Assembly: GCA_018697195.1 (NCBI GenBank)
Contig: CM031859.1
Coordinates: 52,374,828 to 52,438,827, forward strand
DNA: 64,000 bases
Source: Certhia americana
Taxonomy: Eukaryota > Chordata > Aves > Passeriformes > Certhiidae
Direction: 5' to 3'
Shown: in pieces, positions 47,037-59,178 of the stretch
How positions within the stretch are numbered: position 1 is the first letter of the stretch
How the letters are laid out: each line of letters starts with the position of its first letter
The notes under the pieces: model-generated
The model's input: only the letters and a program-made list of their open reading frames with translations
The model's database searches: none
Told to the model about the DNA's origin: nothing
Position numbers and translations under genes: made by a program

Positions 47037-47799
47037 GTAGGAAAATAAAGGTTGTAAACTGATCTTATAACTGCTGAGAAGTTTATTTCAGATTTCATTG
47101 GCATTTGCCCTTGTTCAAATAATACATGCAGAACAATCCCCTTGGTTTTCATAGTGCATTTGCAAACTGATGTGGGAGGAGTACAACATAAAGAAAGACT
47201 TAAGTGCTTATCAGTTGCTTTTTCATATAGTTACACTAGCATCCTCTTTTTTCCCCAATTTTTTATTTCTTTATGTTCTTACAGAACTGTTGCCAGTTGA
47301 TCCCCATAATACAATTCTTGTTCAGATTCTGGGCACAATAAAAGCAAACATGCCAGTAATTACAGTGCTAATTCAAAGTACATTGACTTAGAGGGAGTCA
47401 ATATTCATTTCATGAGTAGAGTTCTCTGCAATAGTATCTGTTCTGAGTAGACTGCATCCAATTCAGGATCACTAAAGCAAAGACTTTTGGCATCGTCATT
47501 CACAACATTTTTATTTGGAATTGTGCTTGGAAGAACAACACACTTAGATTGTTTGGGAATTTGCTGGATTGTTGAGCTTATAGGGCAATAATTGTTGGTT
47601 TGATATGCAGTTGGTAGCCAGCAAGCAGAGTATCCCAGAGCCAATACCTTCATCAGCAGCACAGATGACAGAATTCATGATCAGTGCATTTTAAAATACT
47701 GCTGACCTGGAGGATGTTGAGGTTGACATGCTGAACAGTAGAATTACTGTCCAGAGGGCTCTTGAAAAGCCTGGTTACTGGGAAAATAGAAAGGTCATT

Positions 47800-48520
47800 A
47801 ATTGGAGTTGAATGACCTCAAGAATCTGTACAATTGGGATGAAGAAGCTTGAGTGGCAATCCTGCTGGAAAACACAATGTAAACCAACTGTGTACTCTCA
47901 TGGTAAAAAAGGCAAACTGCCCACTGATCTGGATGCTGTGAGCATAGTGGCCAATGCAGCTGCAAGGCAGGACATCACAAAGAGCATGGCAAGCAGGGGA
48001 AAGGCTTTATCTATTCAGTGCTCTAGTCTTACTGTAGTCAGTGCTGGTAAGACTGCACTTGGAAATTGGTGTCCATTTTAGAAATTGATTTGAAGGTGTT
48101 GAGAAGTTAGAGAGGACCTGGAGAAGAGTCTCACAGCTAATGATTTGTGGGGATGTTCTGAGAGAGTTGGACTCAGTCTGAAAAAAAAGGCCAGTAAGAG
48201 GAAATACAATTCCAACCTATTAGCCACTTCAAAGAGTAGTTGATGGAATCAAGTCCTTTCTGATGATGGCAGATGTAACAAGGGACTATATCTGCCAAAG
48301 GGAGCTTGGGAATTTTGGGTTGGACATTAGGAAAAAAAAAATCATAGTTATGCAGCACTGGTACACATTATCCAGAAACATGAAATCTTCATTCTAGCAG
48401 ATTTTCAAAGACTAGCTAGAAAGAGGCATGGGTGGGTAACATGACCTAGTATTGGTGATAGTTGTGCTTCTAGGGGGAGATTTTTAGAAGTGACCCCTAG
48501 AGATCCTTTCTGTGATTTAG
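47800..48520 (+). mobile_element. CR1 LINE fragment, sense, strongly decayed
   Basis: It carries remnants of the CR1 3' part in order: a block around tggtgtccattt, one around gacctggagaagagtc, then ggttggacattaggaaaaa, and the terminal region gatcctttctgtgattt. There are many substitutions and no open reading frame of note. The 5' limit is vague. Confidence 0.7.
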
Positions 48521-48654
48521 ATTAGTTTTTCTTCTTTAGGTGTCTATTGACGCAAAGAGATAGTAAAATGGAAGGATGAATTTAAATAATTTAATTGCCA
48601 GGTAATTATTTTTGTTAAATGGGCAACAGTCACTTAATTCTGACTTTTGAGACT

Positions 48655-49250
48655 CAGAGCTATAGAACAAATTAGGTTAGACGTGACCTATGGAGGTGAT
48701 CTAGTCTGGAACCTTGTCTGTAAGACACTGCTGAGGCAGTACTTCCAAGGATGGGGAGAGATTTCACAACCTTTTTGTGCAAACTGCTTGCCCACCCTTC
48801 CATTTTTCTAGTATATTTGAACAGGAATATTCATGTTCTATTTCACAAGTACTGATTCGTTTGATGATGACAATGTATGAAAACGGAAGTGAGTCGACCA
48901 CATGGACTGTCAATAAAACTCAGTGCTATTTGCCCTGTGCCAGCCTCTGAAATGCAGAAATGGAAGTGTCTCAATTCTATCACCCTCTCCTGATAAATGA
49001 GCAACAGACCTTGTAACCATCTTCGTGCCCCATTTCTAAACCATTTCTGGATTAGGTCCAGCATGTCACAGAATCACAGAATTGGTCATGTTGGAAAGGA
49101 TCACCAGAGGTCACCTAGTCCAACTCCCCTGCTCAAGCAGGGTCTCCTCAAGCGTATGACTCAAGGTTGTGTCCAGACTGCTATCTCCAGAGAAGGAGAC
49201 TCCATAACATCTCTGGGTCATCATTTTTCTTTACTTAGTGCTCTTGTAAG
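48655..49250 (-). mobile_element. Old antisense CR1 LINE, interrupted by a younger one
   Basis: It starts with a degenerate CR1 3' end (gtgatctagtctggaacc). Near 49010-49062 it shows the block that usually reads as a reverse-complement CR1 (accatcttcgtgcccc, then aggtccagcatg). It seems to resume after 49221 (tttctttacttagtg). High divergence makes the borders approximate. Confidence 0.5.
49066..49221 (-). mobile_element. CR1 LINE 3' end, antisense, nested in an older CR1
   Basis: It begins tcacagaatcacagaattgg and contains tcacctagtccaactcccc and gcagggtctcctc, which are standard CR1 3' sequence in reverse. It is clearly less diverged than the CR1 around it. Confidence 0.9.
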
Positions 49251-50626
49251 CACTAAGTAGAAAGAGTGGGGGTTCATGGCATTTTGAAAAAAAAGTGTTT
49301 CTTTGTTGTTTCTTTTAAGGCTAATAATATAGTTGCTTCTATGTTTCTCTGAGTGTAAATGAACAGTATATATTTTTAAGTATATATTTAGCTGATGATT
49401 AATGATAAGGAAGGACAATTGATATGAAACAAAATTCAAAACAAGTAAAAATTACCATTTATGAGAGAAAATGGACAAATAATACTGACTTAAGTAATTT
49501 TTTTTCCCAGAATTTTAATCTAAAGTTAAAATTTAAATCTAGGGTTGGGTAATCTTTTGTGTAACTATTTTTGAAAGAGTTATACATTGAGGAAACTAGA
49601 TTTTTATGAAATGGTAATCGTTCCAATTTAAGCCTGCTGTTACAGCTGCAGAAATGAGCTCTCAAAGGCTCAGATGCCTCATTGTCAGCCCTGACAAAAA
49701 GCAGCAAAATCTAATCTAAATACAGTGTACGCACGTTTGTTGATAGAGTTACATATGGAAATGAGGGTTAAAACTGGTAAATACTGAGGGATAATGTTGG
49801 TTTCTTGTATAAGCTTTGGAAAGTTTAATTTTTTTTTTTTAGATTGGTTTCTTCACTCTATTCTCAAGAGAACAAAAAGTGTGTAGGGAGAAAAAGCCAA
49901 CCAGTGCTTTCATATTGGTGATTTTTTTTCTTTTTAGTACCTTGGTCTCGGTATGAAAATGGTTTTAAAAGGCTCTGCATAAATTATTGTGTATCTGCCC
50001 TATCTGGAATAGCTTTTTATTTGACTAATTGAAAAATGAAAATAAAAGCATTGAAATTACAACAGTGAAACATTTCAGCCTTGTTAATACTGTTCAATGA
50101 TGTGGAAAACAATCATGAAGAAGGGAAAGCTTTTCTCTACAGAATTTCCATTAAAATACATTTCTCAGCAAGAAAATTTCATGCTGTACCTTAAATATCT
50201 GAGCATGTCAAGGCTAATTCCTATTAAGCAGAAGGCTTGATTAACATGGGCAATTTCAGAATAACTTATTTTTCTTATCTTATCAATCAGTTACTGAGCA
50301 TGTCATGCCCAAAGTGCCATTTAATTTTTCTGTGCTTACAACTTTCAGTGTGAAGCCAGCATCTATTGCTCAGAGCTACTCAGTGAATACAAATGCAAAT
50401 GCCTTAATTACATTAATTACATATGTTTGCATACACACGTGATAAGAAGCTGGAGAGCTCCTTGAATATTTCCTAACGCTTATTATTATTTCTTGCTGCA
50501 CCCTGTTATTATCATTACTGTAGGATTTTCTTTTTCTATTGCTACCTTGAAATAAAACTTGGGGTTTTTTTTTTTTTGTTTTTTGGTTTTTTTTTTTCCC
50601 TTTTAAAAATACTCTCTCTCTCCCAG

Positions 50627-50770
50627 GTTAATGTGGAAGGTGTCCACTGTGACAGGTGCAAGTCTGGTACATTTGGTCTCTCTGCCAGAAACCCACTTGG
50701 CTGCAGCAATTGCTATTGCTTTGGCCTGACTACACAGTGCAGCGAGGCAAGGGGGCTGATCCGCGTGTGG
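50627..50770 (+). CDS. LAMA2: LAMA2 exon 12: end of LE13, first half of split LE14
   Basis: A 144-bp phase 0-0 exon reads VNVEGVHCDRCKSGTFGLSA, then RNPLGCSNCYCFGLTTQC and SEARGLIRVW. Human: VNVEGIHCDRCRPGKFGLDAKNPLGCSSCYCFGTTTQCSEAKGLIRTW. It ends exactly where the second L4 domain is inserted into LE14, marked by the CYCFG-x-T-T-Q-C signature. The acceptor is ctctctcccag and the donor is tgg|gtgagt. Confidence 0.97.
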
Positions 50771-53125
50771 GTGAGTAGGAAACTGCTGAGCCATGTAATG
50801 CGATAATGTTGTTTCCTGCTGGCATCTCTTAGTCAGGCACTGAGAGGTAGCTAGAAAATGGCCAAACATTTAAGCAATCACTCTCCTCTTTATGCTTTGA
50901 GGAGTGGCGAGAGCGATATGTTCCATTAGACAATCAGGGTCAAGGCATTAAAAGAAAATAAGTAGATAAGAAAATGAGTGATAGGATAGCTGAAGTCCAG
51001 CCAAAGTAAAGCTATTAAACCCTAAGAAAGGGCAAGCGAGTCATGTGGGGAAATTATGCAGTCTAATGCATTGCAACATAATCCCTGGTACGTGATACAT
51101 AGTTTACCCAGGTGTATTCAAGGATCACAGATGCTTGTCCAGCATAAATTTCCCATAGTTCAGTTAATCTGTTTATTTTTCTTGTTGGTTTTGGTTTTTT
51201 TGGTGGGATTTTTATTTTTTAAAAAGAGCCTATTGAAGCTATATTTAAATTCAAATATGGAAAGGTATAATCTATCAGAGCAAACAAAGAGCTCTACACC
51301 TGTTTGTGGAAGAGGGCCTTGAGACCTATGCTGGAGACTAATATATAAGGCAGACTGGATGTCTCTATTTATCTGTGCAAAAAGCACAAAAAACACATTG
51401 AGACTGCTGCCATGCAGCTCCTCAGCTGCATTCTGGAGGACAGGTTTCTAATGGAAAATGATTAGTTCTGTCCCCATGTATGGTCAGTCATATCTCTGCT
51501 CAAAAGAATTCCAGCCATAGAAGGAATGTCTGCCTAATGGAAATCAGCCAAAGCCCCTGACAAAGACTAGTCATGTACAAGCATCAGTTGGGTAAGGATA
51601 CTTTAGGCTGAAATCAAGTTAATCTCTCTTGCTTGATATGATATGGATAGCACTTATTCTCCCCTTCATTATTCAGTCCTGTAGCAACTCTTTCCCTTCC
51701 CAGTGGATGAAGTGATTTATTATGATCTGACCCAGTTTTTCTCATTATTTCAGTTTTGCCCATCATATGCTGCTAGACTGGGGTTGAAACGCTGTAGAAG
51801 GCTGACAAGTTATAAAATGTAATCAAGTTCCGTAACAGCAACAGTTATGGATAATTGTGCTTTGACCTTTGTGGCAGTACAAAGCAGAAAAAATTTAAAC
51901 CTCCTGATTATTTTGTTTCTCTTGATTAATTTCCTTTTGTATTTATGCTCATATCTAAAGAAGTGTATGCCCATGTCACATCTAGTATTTGGTACTCTCA
52001 TCTATTTCAGAATTGATACAGAACTGTAAAATAAGTGTAACTGTGTTCTGCCAGCTGCTAGTGGCTATTTTGTATACTCTCAGGTGCTTCAAATGACATC
52101 AGACTTGTTTAAAGAAGCAAATCTATGGCCAATGAATGATCTGAAATTCAAATGCAAACCCCTTTCTTGGTATCTGAAGTATTAAACAATAAAATGCAGT
52201 TATGATACAAAATCAGTAAATCTCACTTAGGTCTGGCAATGTTAGGAGTGCTTCCATGTCTGATCAGTCCATAGCTGCTGCTGTAAATGGAAATACCAGG
52301 ATACTGAAAGTACAGTCGAGGATTTGGTTGATTCCTCATTACCTGACTCCCATCTTATGACCGGTTTGTTGATGGTATGACTGTAACCTGCCTTTATTTC
52401 CTTTCTTTTCCTCACTCTCTGGGAGAAAGCAATATTGATACCAGCCCTTTGCATCTGTTCACATATTCCCTGAGATACTTCCATTGGCACAGAATTACTT
52501 AGACTCTTACTACAGTTTTTGATCAAAATAATGATTTCAGTATAATGCTGAGACTTTGTCAACCAGTCTAAGAAAATTACAAGCATATAAGTGGCATCCT
52601 TGTATATTTTTAATAAAGCTGAATCTTAGAGTTACAGAAACCTTCACTGAAGCCTCACTCTCTGCAAATTGCCTGGGGAACATTTAGCTTGAATATTGCA
52701 TAGAAGTATCAAGGGATTGGGCACTGCGTTTTACAGCTCCAGTGATGTATAACTGGTGATGAGAACTCTGCTTCTTTGTAAGGTAACATTTCTCACAATC
52801 TGAACAAAAGAGACCTGAGACTAAAATAGCACTATGAAAATCACTTTGATAAAATTCATGGAATCACTTGCTGATTAAAGTGTTTTAACCAGTGCCTCTA
52901 CGTTCTTTGTTAACATGAGGACAAGGTGCAAAAGGCTCAAGGGGAAAGTCATTATTAGCACTGTTCATACCTGAAAGAGTAGCAAGACTGCTTTGTGACA
53001 AATTGCTTGTGATGTGAAATGAAATTACCTAGAAGTAATTTTTTTAAGAGCTAGAATTTAAAGACTAACACTTCATGGGGAAAAATAGAGCTAATTTTCT
53101 TCTTGATTTTTTCAAATATGCATAG
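50771..53125 (+). other. Intron 12 (2.4 kb)
   Basis: This is AT-rich unique sequence with G/T-rich low complexity near 51175-51225. No recognised transposon or exon. Confidence 0.8.
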
Positions 53126-53305
53126 GTGACATTGAAGCCAGAGCAAATGATTCTGCCACTGGTGGATGAAAAGCTTCAGCATAGCACTCTTTCAGGGATT
53201 GCATTCCAGCCTCCTGAAATAGTAGCAAATATAGAACAGGTGATGCAGGATCTTCGGTCAGAACCTGTTTACTGGAGACTTCCAGAGCAGTTTGAGGGAC
53301 GAAAG
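53126..53305 (+). CDS. LAMA2: LAMA2 exon 13: second L4 domain, N-terminal linker
   Basis: A 180-bp phase 0-0 exon (60 codons) reads VTLKPEQMILPLVDEKLQHS, then TLSGIAFQPPEIVANIEQVM, and QDLRSEPVYWRLPEQFEGRK. Human: VTLKAEQTILPLVDEALQHTTTKGIVFQHPEIVAHMDLMREDLHLEPFYWKLPEQFEGKK. It leads into the L4 fold; YWRLPEQFEG is the typical L4 entry (Y-W-x-L-P-x-x-F-x-G). The acceptor is tatgcatag and the donor is aag|gtaaac. Confidence 0.97.
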
Positions 53306-54035
53306 GTAAACCTAAATCTCCTCTGAATACATTTTTTTTTTTTCCCCTTCTTTTAATCTTATTTTGTTACTTTATAGAGCCTTTTTTCCCTCCCAATAAG
53401 TATATCTTCACACAGTGGAAGATACTTCAAAAGAAAATAAATGCTATTCCATTATTAAAATTTTTTTACTCTGTTATTATGGAAATTCATAAAGTTAAAG
53501 TAGCATAAATAATATTTTACACATTAATATCTCTAAATATCTATGTTCTATTTTTCCACAGGATAAATTTTTTCATGAAAATGTTATTTGAAAAAATAAG
53601 ATGCACAAATTTATCACAAATTGTGTGATATTTAAAATCTTGCAATTTTTTGTTTCTCTTATTTTTAAGCAAAAAATACCTGATATTTGTAAATTACATG
53701 GGAGAAAATGATTGAAAGAACCATCCTTTTGGACGTTGTTATGCACCTCTGTGACAATGGATTTTGCACTTTTTATATTTCTTAGTTTGGTGGAACACCA
53801 AGGCACTTATAAGGAAATAGATAACATATTGGTTTTAGTGTAATATAGTAACCAATTTTTGATAAGTGTTTTTGAACACAACCCTTATCCCCAGATAGTT
53901 CCACAAGTACGTATTGCTATTTTCCACCATGCATGCACTCATCAGGCTGTGCATAGGTGCAGAGCACAGCTAGCTCCTTTCCAGGAATTTATTTTTAGCT
54001 AACTGAAAACGAGACTTCTTTTTGTGCTTTGCTAG
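53306..54035 (+). other. Intron 13 (730 bp)
   Basis: This is AT-rich unique sequence. I see nothing beyond splice signals and a poly-T run near 53330-53343. Confidence 0.85.
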
Positions 54036-54224
54036 CTGACCGCCTATGGAGGGAAACTGAAATATGCCATCTACTTTGAAGCACGAGAAGAGACAGGTTT
54101 TAGTACTTACTCCCCACAAGTCATCATAAGAGGTGGGCCTCCCACAAATACAAGAATTATTGTCCGGCATATGGCTGCCCCTCTGATTGGCCAGCTGACA
54201 AGGCATGAGATAGAGATGACAGAG
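54036..54224 (+). CDS. LAMA2: LAMA2 exon 14: second L4 domain, core
   Basis: A 189-bp phase 0-0 exon (63 codons) contains LTAYGGKLKYAIYFEAREET, GFSTYSPQVIIRGGPPTNTR and IIVRHMAAPLIGQLTRHEIE, ending MTE. Apart from a few substitutions it equals human LAMA2 over its whole length, making it the most conserved exon of the window. YGGKLKYAIYFE is the first strand pair of the L4 beta sandwich. The acceptor is tttgctag and the donor is gag|gtaaca. The intron that follows is only 94 bp. Confidence 0.98.
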
Positions 54225-54318
54225 GTAACATTGCCATCTGCTTTTTTAGCCCAAAACTTAAGCATGTGGTTCTTTTGAATATTGGCAATAATCTGTCTTT
54301 CCTGTTTCTGTCTTTCAG
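54225..54318 (+). other. Intron 14 (94 bp)
   Basis: This is the shortest intron of the window. It is not a multiple of three and contains an in-frame TGA, so retention would end the protein inside the second L4 domain. Acceptor: tctttcag. Confidence 0.95.
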
Positions 54319-54557
54319 CATGAATGGGAATATTATGGTGATGACCAAAGAGGCAGAAACCCTGCACACTGGGAATATTATCACAGTAATCCAGGTCTCA
54401 ACAGGACGATGTCTCAGGCAGATTTCATGTGGAGACATTATGGAGATGACTCCAGACCAAGTAGAACTGTATCCCGGGAAGAGTTCATGAATGTGTTGTA
54501 TGATGTTCATTACATTCTTATCAAGGCGACTCATGGCAATATCATGAGGCAGAGCAG
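54319..54557 (+). CDS. LAMA2: LAMA2 exon 15: second L4 domain, C-terminal part, with an in-frame tandem expansion
   Basis: A 239-bp exon runs from phase 0 to phase 2 (RQS then AG|G). The human counterpart would be 134 bp (KEWKYYGDDPRVHRTVTRED, then FLDILYDIHYILIKATYG). Here the block from Trp to Phe-Met is present three times: WEYYGDDQRGRNPAH (15 codons, shortened), WEYYHSNPGLNRTMSQADFM (20) and WRHYGDDSRPSRTVSREEFM (20). The exon then continues NVLYDVHYILIKATHGNIMR. The surplus is 35 codons (105 bp), keeping the frame and both splice sites. The copies are diverged but clearly related, so the expansion is not an assembly slip. The middle copy adds an NRT sequon. Confidence 0.96.
54325..54489 (+). 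repeat. LAMA2: Coding tandem repeat in the second L4 domain (15 + 20 + 20 codons)
   Basis: Units lie at 54325-54369, 54370-54429 and 54430-54489. Units 1 and 2 share the exact 12-base start tgggaatattat. Units 2 and 3 are both 60 bp and end ttcatg. In protein, 8 of 20 residues agree between units 2 and 3 without gaps. Confidence 0.85.
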
Positions 54558-57500
54558 GTAACTCTTTCATGCAGGGATCTGAAATAGTGCAGTAGTCAGA
54601 TAACCTCATAAACCTCCCAGCTATTCCAAACAGAATTTGGATATCATATATTCATGATACCAGCTATAAGCCATTGCTGAGAAGGAAGAGCACAAGGAAT
54701 TCACATTTGGCATAGTGGAAGACACAGAAGAGGGAAGTTTTATGTACTAGAAGATTTAAATCATACTAAGCAACTGAAATCACTATTTTCAGGATCCTAG
54801 AACATGTAGGCACACACATTCTGAAACAAACTAGTATAATTTTTGAATAAAGGTCTACTTTATGAAAACATGACATTGTATGTAATTAAACATAAATTTT
54901 AGCACGTGAAGGAATTTCTCCTGCAAGTGGGAAATTAAATATATTAGGGCCAGAGTCAGCATCTTCTAATCAATCTATTAATGAATCAGTTATGCAAGGA
55001 AATTAAGATAACACTAAATTTGAATTGGACATCAGGCTGCAACATGACAGGAACAGTACAAAAATCTCTGCAATCTAAAGGTCAGCTGTAAGATTTACAC
55101 TGAAAGTAGCAGTCAATTGAACAGACAAGGAACAGCTTAGTTATCTGTTCCTCAAAGAGGAGTCTGTTGTTTACAACATATCACCAGGTGAACATGATAC
55201 AGTAACAATATTCTTGTTGAGAAATGCTAATTCTCTATCTGCATGTATAAATAGATATGGCCTGCAAAGTGAAAAAACACCTCTTTTATTTCCACCCAAC
55301 ACTAGTAAAGCCTAAGCATGAAGTTCTGATTAATGGAATTCAGGAAAATAGTTACTAAAGTGCTCGGAGGATATCAGTGACCATCATCTCAGGTTAGAAA
55401 ATATGACATGTGGAGAAGATATAAAGAACCAGATATGTTTAGAGACTAGAAATTGCTTTAAGATGCTTAAAATGTCACAGAGAAAAAGGAAAGAATGAGT
55501 TCTCTCTTGCCATGATGGGTAAGTATAAAAAAAAATCTAAAAAACCCCAAACTTAAAATTCAGCAGGAAAGGTTCACATTAGACGAGAAAGATAAACTGT
55601 TGGTGGTAGAGAATTTCTAGAACAGCTTACATTGACTATTGCATAAAGTTTTTAATAATTAATACACAATATCCGTTGCAATCAAAATTTATTGGCAAGG
55701 GGATGGGAATAATCAGAGATAAACTCCAAAGGCCTCCAGAAGTCCTTTTTATGATTCTGTCATAGACGTGATAAGCAAAAATTATTTCTAGATTTCTAGG
55801 GTACAAATGGGTCTTTAAGAGCATTGCCTATGGATTTTGAAGGTAGGAGCAAGTACCATGCAACTTCACAGCACTCTGTGACAGAAAACATAGTCATTGT
55901 TGCTGTTATTGTTTCTCTTTAAAGTATATGATTTACAGAAGAATATTCACGTAGCTTTCACTAAATATTAGTAACAGATACCATGAGTGTTTAACATTAG
56001 TTTAATTTATTTTTGGCATAGTCCATTTAGGATATTGTATTACAAACAAGGGGATTCCCAGGAAAAGAGTTTTGAAGGTAACCCCAATGCAATGTGGAAA
56101 ATTTGAGAAGCATATTCATGTTTCATGTATGTTTCTCCCTTCCCTCTAAGCAGTGCAGATCTTAGTTCAGCTGTGGAAGTGAAAGCTGTATCTCAGCTGG
56201 AGCATCAAAAGGAAAGTTATGGCAGCAAATCTGATTTTGTCCTGAGGTGTGTGTGACTCCCATGACTGCACTGGGCCGCCGTTGTATCAAGGCTACCCAG
56301 TAATGAGGCAATTAAAACAGGGGAGGACTTTTTAATTCCAAGGCAGGTTTGCAAGGTGTCTAAAGGACCAGAATATATTTTTATGGAGTGGCATTTCAGA
56401 ATGTGATATTTTATGACAGCAGAGATTAGCAAACAGTTCATCTGGTCTTTCTGGTAACTCTCCATCTAAAGTCATAATTCTGTATTTGATTTTGGAGTCG
56501 GTTATGTTACAATAGATTTTTATGGTTTGTCTAGTTGCAAAGTTAACATTTATCCCATGGCATCTCAGAATTTAGGTAGAATATGCCTAGAATACTTTTT
56601 TTTTTTTCCCAAGTTAGTACCTTTAATGATTTCAGTGGAAGTTTTGCGTAAGATTAAAATATAAATCCCCAAAAATGGTTTTAAAGGTTAGTGGAATATT
56701 GCCTTGCTCAAGAATTGAAGGCTTTTATTAAAAATAAGCTTGGATCCTCTAAAGAACAATATTTGTACTCAAATTTAAACATATGTTTGAATTAAGTGAC
56801 TTACAATAAAACATTTGTTTAAATAGTGTGTTGCACTTTATAAATAAGAGCTCTGCTCCAAACTAGTAAGGCTTCTCTTTCCACTTGACTCCACATAGTA
56901 GAAAAAGATATATAAAGCTAAAGAATCTGTGTATGTGAGGAGGAAAAAAGATATATGAAGTATTTTAACATTTTTTTAGGTTTTAAAAGTGCTTTAATTT
57001 CAATTGCAAAAGTTCAAAGCTGCAGGTAAGTGATAAACTACAGGAAAAACACTTTGAAATAAAGTCAAAGTAGCAGCAGCAATTGGGAACATAAAAATAG
57101 CTTCATTCTAGTGTTAGCACTCTATTAGCTAAACAGTTTAGTAGCAATGCTAATGTTGTTTCTGCTTCCAAGCTGCAGCATTATTAGTGATTTAGAGGTT
57201 TCTGCTCAGAATCCCAACCCAAACATTTTTCTCCTGTATTGTTCATTTTGTTGCCTTCGTTTTCACATTCAACACTCTAAATGGAAACATTGCTTTTATT
57301 AGCTTTTGTTTTGCAACAGGGCTGTGATAATAAATTTCTTGAATTGAAGTATGCTTTCAATTTCACTACAAATTATTTCAATATTCCCAGCAGTGATCAG
57401 GTAGCTGTTGCTTGACTGCTGCCTAATAGACAGTTTCCAAAAATCAGCCAAGCCTGACCTTCCTTAAGTAACATTTTCACACAAATAATAGCGTGTATTG

Positions 57501-59060
57501 TTGTCTAAGTACAGCATTATGACAGTAAACAATTTTTCAACTGTGCCCTCACTTTTGAGGATGATGGAGAGGCTAATTTCATTTTCTTTTCCCATTAAAT
57601 GTACAGATATTTTAATGTAACTTTACATGGACATATCAGATCTGAATGGTATTGCCCTCACTATTTTCAGTCTTTTGTTTTGACCTGGCTTTGTTTGCTT
57701 GGGGTTTTTTTTGTTCAGTTTCCCTGCTCAACTGAACCCATTTCTTCAGGTGGTAAGAAGACAGCACAAGGTTTAAGTTACCAGATTGCTTTGGGGATTT
57801 TTATATTGACACAAGGTTATGAAGGTGTGTGGATCTGGTCATGTAAGCTCAGTCACAAAACTTTGATCTAGATCAGTGGTTGGCATTTGCTTTTCCCCTG
57901 GTCATCCTGACATTGGCACCCATATGCCAATGAGCAGAACAGCATCACTCAGTGCCTCAGGAATCAAGGTCTGGGAGAAGTTGAACAGGCTGTGAGCATG
58001 AGAAGGAGGTGAGCAGCTCTGTGAGCTCCTCTCTATTAGCACGGTGCTCAGACACTGAATAGACTCTACCCACATTATTGACATATTTTTGGCCAGTTAG
58101 TCAGACAATCTTTGACATTTTATCTAGGTTAGCATCATATATGGAGCTTTAAAATTTACACTATTCTGCATATTTTGTTTTTCTGAGGCAATAGGTGCTT
58201 CCAGATCATAACATTCATTTTAAACTAACAAATCCCCAAAAGGAAAAAATAAGCTTAAAGTACAGCATTCTGACACATTAGGATTAAGTGTATTTCATTA
58301 GATTTTGTATTTGTTGTCTTTGTCCATGATGTACTCAACCCTATTTAGCAGGTCATCATTCATGCTGGAAAGACAAGGAGCAGTTGGGAGGCAAGGATAT
58401 TATTATTCTTATTAATACAATTAAACAAATGTTTGGAAAGTTAAAATTTTAGAAATACGTCCCTTTCTGATATTAGCAGTTGCTTTCGTAGTAGTATTTC
58501 ATGCTTGCTTTAAATTGTTTGTTTATATGTCTAAATAATCCTAAAGGAAAAAATAGTTATACCTGGCTATTGATCTTAAAATTTCTGGTCAAAAGTCTAT
58601 CTTTGAAGTCTGTTCTAGAGCTTACTAGCTTGCTTTAGTTGCTGAGGATAGATTTGATTTTCTTTTTTAGATAGTTGCCTCATTAAAAGCTCATTAAGAG
58701 GACAATTTTACTGCCATACCCCTGAGAGTCATCAATTTCCAAATGAAGAATCAGATATGAATTTTTGTATGTTACCTTTGGTTAGCTTGGCTGAAAAGAG
58801 ATTAAAGAAAGAGACAGAATCAAACTGGAGATTTAGTTAGTTAAACTATTGCCTAGAACTAGAAGATAAGACCAGAAGTGGTATTAACTTTGTAGTATCT
58901 TGGGAAATGCAAAAAACAGTGTCGTTTGCCTGCTATAGATCAAGAATCCTACAAATGGCCAAATGAGACTGTTTCCTCCCATGCCAGCTGACTGTGAAGT
59001 AATTGGGTTTGAATTTGTGCTTCACTGATCTCATTAGAGGTGTTTGCTCCTTTTTCCCAG
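54558..59060 (+). other. Intron 15 (4.5 kb)
   Basis: This is AT-rich unique sequence. Short A-rich and T-rich runs occur near 55528-55550 and 56598-56610. The stretch 57895-58080 is a little more GC-rich but was not identified. No exon-like LE or L4 sequence was found. Confidence 0.75.
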
Positions 59061-59178
59061 GATTTCTGAGATCTCATTGGAAGTTGCTGAAGGTGGCCCT
59101 GTGTCCGGGATGGCTCCTCAGGCTTACCTGATAGAGAAATGTGACTGCCCATTGGGTTATTCTGGTCTATCCTGTGAG
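59061..59178 (+). CDS. LAMA2: LAMA2 exon 16: end of second L4, second half of split LE14 begins
   Basis: A 118-bp exon enters with one base completing Arg and ends in phase 0 at CE|gtactg. It reads ISEISLEVAEGGPVSGMAPQ, then AYLIEKCDCPLGYSGLSCE. Human: ISEISMEVAEQGRGTTMTPPADLIEKCDCPLGYSGLSCE, identical over the last 14 residues. It is built exactly like exon 3 (L4 exit followed by the C-x-C-P-x-G-Y-x-G-x-S-C-E resumption of the LE repeat), reflecting the duplicated LE-L4-LE architecture. The acceptor is tttttcccag. Confidence 0.97.

Larger units (their letters stand above)
47037..50626 (+). other. Intron 11 (3.6 kb)
   Basis: The middle of this intron is a repeat cluster: a decayed sense CR1 (about 47800-48520), an old antisense CR1 (about 48655-49250) and a younger antisense CR1 inside it (49066-49221). 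The rest is AT-rich unique sequence, with poly-T tracts just before exon 12. Confidence 0.8.
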
